64,000 nt of DNA, taken from Aporrectodea caliginosa. Lineage: Eukaryota; Annelida; Clitellata; Crassiclitellata; Lumbricidae. Position numbers and translations under genes: made by a program. Below, piece by piece: positions 60,262-64,000 of this stretch. The DNA lies in the NCBI GenBank assembly GCA_020284085.1, contig JACEVL010000100.1:1317709-1381708 (forward strand), read 5' to 3'. The stretch's first letter is position 1, and each line of letters begins with the position of its first letter. The notes under the pieces were generated by a model. The model saw only the letters and a program-made list of their open reading frames with translations. It did no database searches and was not told the origin of the DNA.

Positions 60262-60425
60262 CTACTGGGACAAAGTCTGCTACACTACTTTCAATGTTAT
60301 TAGAAACTAACATTGAAAGTAGACTATTACCTGGAAAAATTAACTAGGCTAAAACTACTGGGGCAAATCCTAAAACTACTGGGGCAAAGCCTAAAACTAC
60401 CGGGACATTATTTTGTCCCAGTAGT
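60262..60425. repeat. Compound foldback cluster
   Basis: CTACTTTCAATGTTA and its exact complement TAACATTGAAAGTAG (60283-60323) form a 15-bp hairpin. ACTACTGGGACAAAG at the left is complemented by GTCCCAGTAGTT at the right. Two further direct copies of CTAAAACTACTGGGGCAAA lie between. This may be a small foldback transposon in the 3' flank of gene E. Confidence 0.6.
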
Positions 60426-60851
60426 TATACAGTTAAAATATGCACTGGTATGCTTGCTTGATTGGTCGCAGATGATTGCTTCGCTTTGTGTCCACGTTCG
60501 TTACAAAATTTCAGAAGGTACTGGAGTTCAAAATTAAAACATTGTCGCATCTCGATCATAGGTTGAATATGCAACCTGTCGTTCACGTTTTACGTAACGT
60601 ATTGTAACGTAAAGAGATGAAGTACATTATCGAGAGCCTAATGAAAGCAACGTCGTCCAGACCGGTTTATTCGCAAAACCTCGATCAAATCAAATTTTCA
60701 AGTTGTATACGTGCGATAATTGTGGCGTTGAAAGTCTTGGCTAATCAAAAAATCCATCTTTTCAACATTCAGACAGCAGGTTTTCAGTATCCCATGGATT
60801 GTCATCATAGGCAGCAGAAGCTTTGGAAGCTGACCTTTTCGCACTAAGTAT

Positions 60852-63800
60852 TTAGTATCCAACAACGCCCTCGTTTTCTGACCAATTCTTGGCACTCAGT
60901 TTCTTCTGCAACTTGGTACGTTCCTTCCTAGTGTATTCCTTGCTAGTAGGTTGTACGTCGGTCGGCTGGTTCGTTGATTTGAAAACACCGTCTTCATCGG
61001 GTACGATTTCCGCGTAAATGTGATTCGATCCTTTGCTGGCTCTCTCGTTCGAGTAGCTGCGGTCCAAGCTGACACTTCTGGTGACGGAGTGCTTACGAAA
61101 GGCGGAGACGATCAATGTGGGACTCAATGGATTTGTTGCTCGCGCTTTCTGCAGTTTGCTTCTGAGTCTGGCCGTCAATTTGCCTCCTTTCTTCGCTGTA
61201 GCTTTGCTTCCTTCGTTCGCGTAACCTGAGCTAGACGGTTCTGTTCCGTCAGCGTTTGCATAAACGGCAGGAACACATGGATGTCCTTTACTCGTTGAAG
61301 ATGCAGATGCCTGTTCGAAGTTATTTGGTTGAAGGTAACCGTCCGGATCAGTGGGGTATTTCATCTTCTGGTATCTTCTAAAGTGTTCTTCGTTCTCGTA
61401 AAAGACAGCTTCACGACTTCTTGTGTCAAGCGTTGAATACGTCTCCCGAACCGTTTCACCGCCATCCTCGTTCAGTACGCGTCCTTTGTTGTTCTTACTC
61501 GTGTTGTGTTGCGCTAAGGGATGAACTGATGCATCATCTGTGGCCTCACTGTCTGCAGTTTGGTGGGAAGGTGATACGGACCGTTCTACATCATCGAGTG
61601 CTAGGTTACTGTACGGTTGAATTGTGTCCTTGCATGGCTTATCGGTCTTCTTGGGCTCTGGCTTTGGTTTACCCTTCACCGGATGTTTGTTTGTCTTCCT
61701 CCACAGATCGGTTTGGACTGGATGCATGGACGTCACATTCTCGTAACTGAGAGAACTGAATGTTGAGATCTGTTTGTGATACTCATGTAGATGAATCTGT
61801 ACGGCGTAGGGTGTGACGGGTGTGACTGGATCGGGAATGGCGCTGGGTCCCTCGAAGGGAAATTCCGGCAGAGTGCTTGCGTAGGCTTCGTCTGGCTTCG
61901 CTGGGATAACTGTCGGCAGACGCTTCTTTGTAGTTTCGTCGGTCTGTTCCACGATCTGGGTCGTTTGTATCGTCGATGTCTTGTGCTCTTCTACAGCGTG
62001 TCTCATACGAGAAACTTCCCGTGTATAGGTATTCTGCTCATCGTTTAAAAAGTCTGGCCGTAAGTCGGGATCAAACGCCTTTAATAACCTGCAAATATAC
62101 CTAGAGGTTATACGTATCCATGTGCATTTGTTTCTGGCTATTATATAGCGCCTATTGCACCTTTACGATGAACGAGAGTGCGGATTTGCTCCGACTCAGT
62201 CAACGAGGACACAGCTTTAAGATCTTCAGGAAGTCAGAAGGCACCATCAAGCAAAGATTTTTCAGCAGCAGAGTGGTGAATGCCTAGAATGAGTTGAGCA
62301 ATGAGACGGTTTCGGTGGAGACACTCGACAGCTTCGGACAGATGGGTTATTAGAGACAGGAAAAGTTTAGTGGTGGTTCTCACACATAATATGTTAGTCT
62401 TCTGAACCATCGTAAACCTTGTTATTATTAAATATTATTTTATATTGTATTATTAAGATAAAATTGGTAAGCCTTGATAATATGATACGCAATCGATCAA
62501 ATGGGATAAACCGATTTGATAAGATACCTGTGAATCAAAAAATGTTTCAATAACAATTGTGTCCATCTTCAAATGTTCTTGAGTTCGCAAATCATCTATC
62601 GTTCGCCAAAATAGGCGCAGCTGGCTAGACAGTGTAATTACAATATAATCTTTAACATTAATACAATTTAAGCGTATTATACTGTTGAATTTATCTTAAG
62701 CATAATTATGTTTCCATAGAGTTAGGAGTATATTCACGGTTTATTATACCTGCGCAGGTAGATGATTAGGACGGACACAATAGCGAGTAGTAGAATCGTA
62801 GTTACAATGAGTGTACAGGTCCCAATCTTCCCTGTAAAGAAATCAACAGAGCTCATCATAAAACAACTAATTATTTCTGAAATAGTTTTCAATCACTTTT
62901 ATCTTATCATATCGTTTTTCCTCAATTTAACGATTATATCTAATCATAGCAAATTAAGCTTTTCTAATGAATTCTGTCTTGGGCAGTCAGTTTCATCTAA
63001 TCAATTTTATCGTACGATCTAAGAGTAATGCAGTTGCTAAAAGTTGGTGTAAGTTGACTGGCATTATGACTCAATTACAGTAGCCTATACGTTGTCGCAT
63101 TATGCGAAGCGTTTCCAGTCTCTTGAGGACTTAGCTAGTGCATTGGTTTAGAGGAAATGCAATGACTTACATGATAAACTGTTGTCTGAGCAATCCTGTC
63201 TCAATGGACGCATCTCTATGAAAACAGAAAATTAACAGATTTCATTGTTTTGCTTTTAATAAAATAAATCTACACTGACTGGCAGAGTGTTACAGTCGAT
63301 CAGTAGGAACCCTGAACATGTTCTTAACTCACACTATCTCAACTCCCTTGTCGACTGATGTCTAATGGGGTAAAATCCATATTGACTGCTTCTGGAAGCA
63401 TATGTATCCATTATTACTATTATTACTTATTAGTATTATTACTTATTTACTATTATTACATTTATTTATTAGTACTGCTATTACTATTGTTATTTTATAT
63501 TGTTATTAGTAGTATATTTATCATTATTACCATTATTTATCATTAGTATTATTATCTATGTTTTATCAGTTTAGTGGTAGTATATTTACACATACGTACG
63601 AAATGCACATTTATATGCAGGCATGCAACGTAATTTTGTATCTGAATGACAAACTCTCTGGTAAGCACCCTGTATATTTATTAAATATATAGATACGATT
63701 ATGCTATTTATTAAATATTATATTAATTAAATGAATATTAATTTTATATGTAGCCATGTTTAAATGTACCTTTCTGACACACGACGAGCAGTTGGTTGGA

Positions 63801-63928
63801 TTCGTTATCGTTGCAAGGGCGGGAATCCCAGATCCATTGTTCGCCTCTCAGAGCGTACATACATTCGGAACCGTTATCAGCGTTGTCCACATTTATGGCT
63901 CGGAAGAATGTCATATCTACATCTTCAT
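60852..63928 (-). CDS. Receptor E: CTLD membrane protein with very long tyrosine-rich tail (5' part outside window)
   Basis: Exons in transcript order are 63928-63770 (C-terminal half of a CTLD), 63215-63171 (15-codon linker), 62831-62750 (TM) and 62088-60852 (tail, about 412 codons to a TAA). Phases are 1, 1, 2 as in genes A-D. The CTLD part has SECMYAL, WIWDSRPC and LLVVCQKG, with a better WND-like site than the array genes. The TM segment is TCTLIVTTILLLAIVSVLII followed by YLR. Tail motifs include EAYAST, PYAVQI, LSYENV (ITIM fit and YxN), QPYSNL, ETYSTL, VFYENE, GYLQP, AVYANA, SGYANE and HIYAEI, with Lys/Arg-rich spacers. It is a related but distinct receptor, convergent with D. Upstream exons are not visible. 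Confidence 0.75.
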
Positions 63929-64000
63929 CTAAAATTATAATCATCGTTTAAAATAGCGATCTTCACCTAAAACGAATATCTTCATCTCAAATTATCACCT

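Overview
The window is metazoan nuclear DNA: AT-rich, intron-containing, crowded with non-LTR retrotransposons and microsatellites, with GT-AG exons and one run of N (43894-44000). The LINE mix (RTE, CR1/L2, Penelope-like), the L2-type tails reading GGCGCTATATAAAT and the very frequent palindrome TAGGCCTA suggest a marine invertebrate deuterostome, perhaps an echinoderm. This assignment is an impression only.

The main content, 13.8-56.9 kb, is a head-to-tail array of four paralogous type I membrane receptor genes on the + strand. I rebuilt them exon by exon from splice signals and phase. A is 13806-15727, B 19628-29210, C 33596-43625 (tail missing at the assembly gap) and D 46071-56892. The full architecture (B, D and the visible part of C) is a signal-peptide exon, two C-type lectin-like domains (CTLDs) of two exons each, a Thr/Ser-rich mucin-like stalk, one transmembrane exon and a single-exon cytoplasmic tail with several tyrosine motifs that fit or approach the ITIM ([SIVL]xYxx[LVI]) and ITSM (TxYxx[VI]) patterns. 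Introns up to the transmembrane exon are all phase 1 and the last is phase 2, so the CTLD and stalk exons can be gained or lost without a frameshift. The models are exact multiples of three: 185 codons for A, 749 for B and 627 for D. A lacks both CTLDs.

A fifth gene, E (60852-63928, - strand, 5' part beyond the window), faces the array tail to tail. It has the C-terminal half of a CTLD, a 15-residue linker exon, a TM exon and a tail of about 412 residues with a dozen tyrosine motifs. Together the five genes look like a lineage-specific cluster of inhibitory or switch-type lectin-like immune receptors.

The left flank (1-13.8 kb) holds a PD-(D/E)XK-bearing retroelement fragment, CR1/L2 and RTE remnants, an L2-type LINE with a long open reading frame, MITE-like elements and one weak TATA-plus-first-exon candidate (5591-5757). 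Between and within the receptor genes are RTE copies (two with exact 11-bp target-site duplications), CR1 copies, a Penelope-like fragment, a 1.9-kb hAT-like element with a perfect 13-bp TIR and 8-bp TSD, minisatellites and a near-perfect 32-bp hairpin. Homologous flanks and introns shared by A-D show that the array grew by segmental duplication, then diversified by VNTR change in the stalk and by loss of tail motifs.
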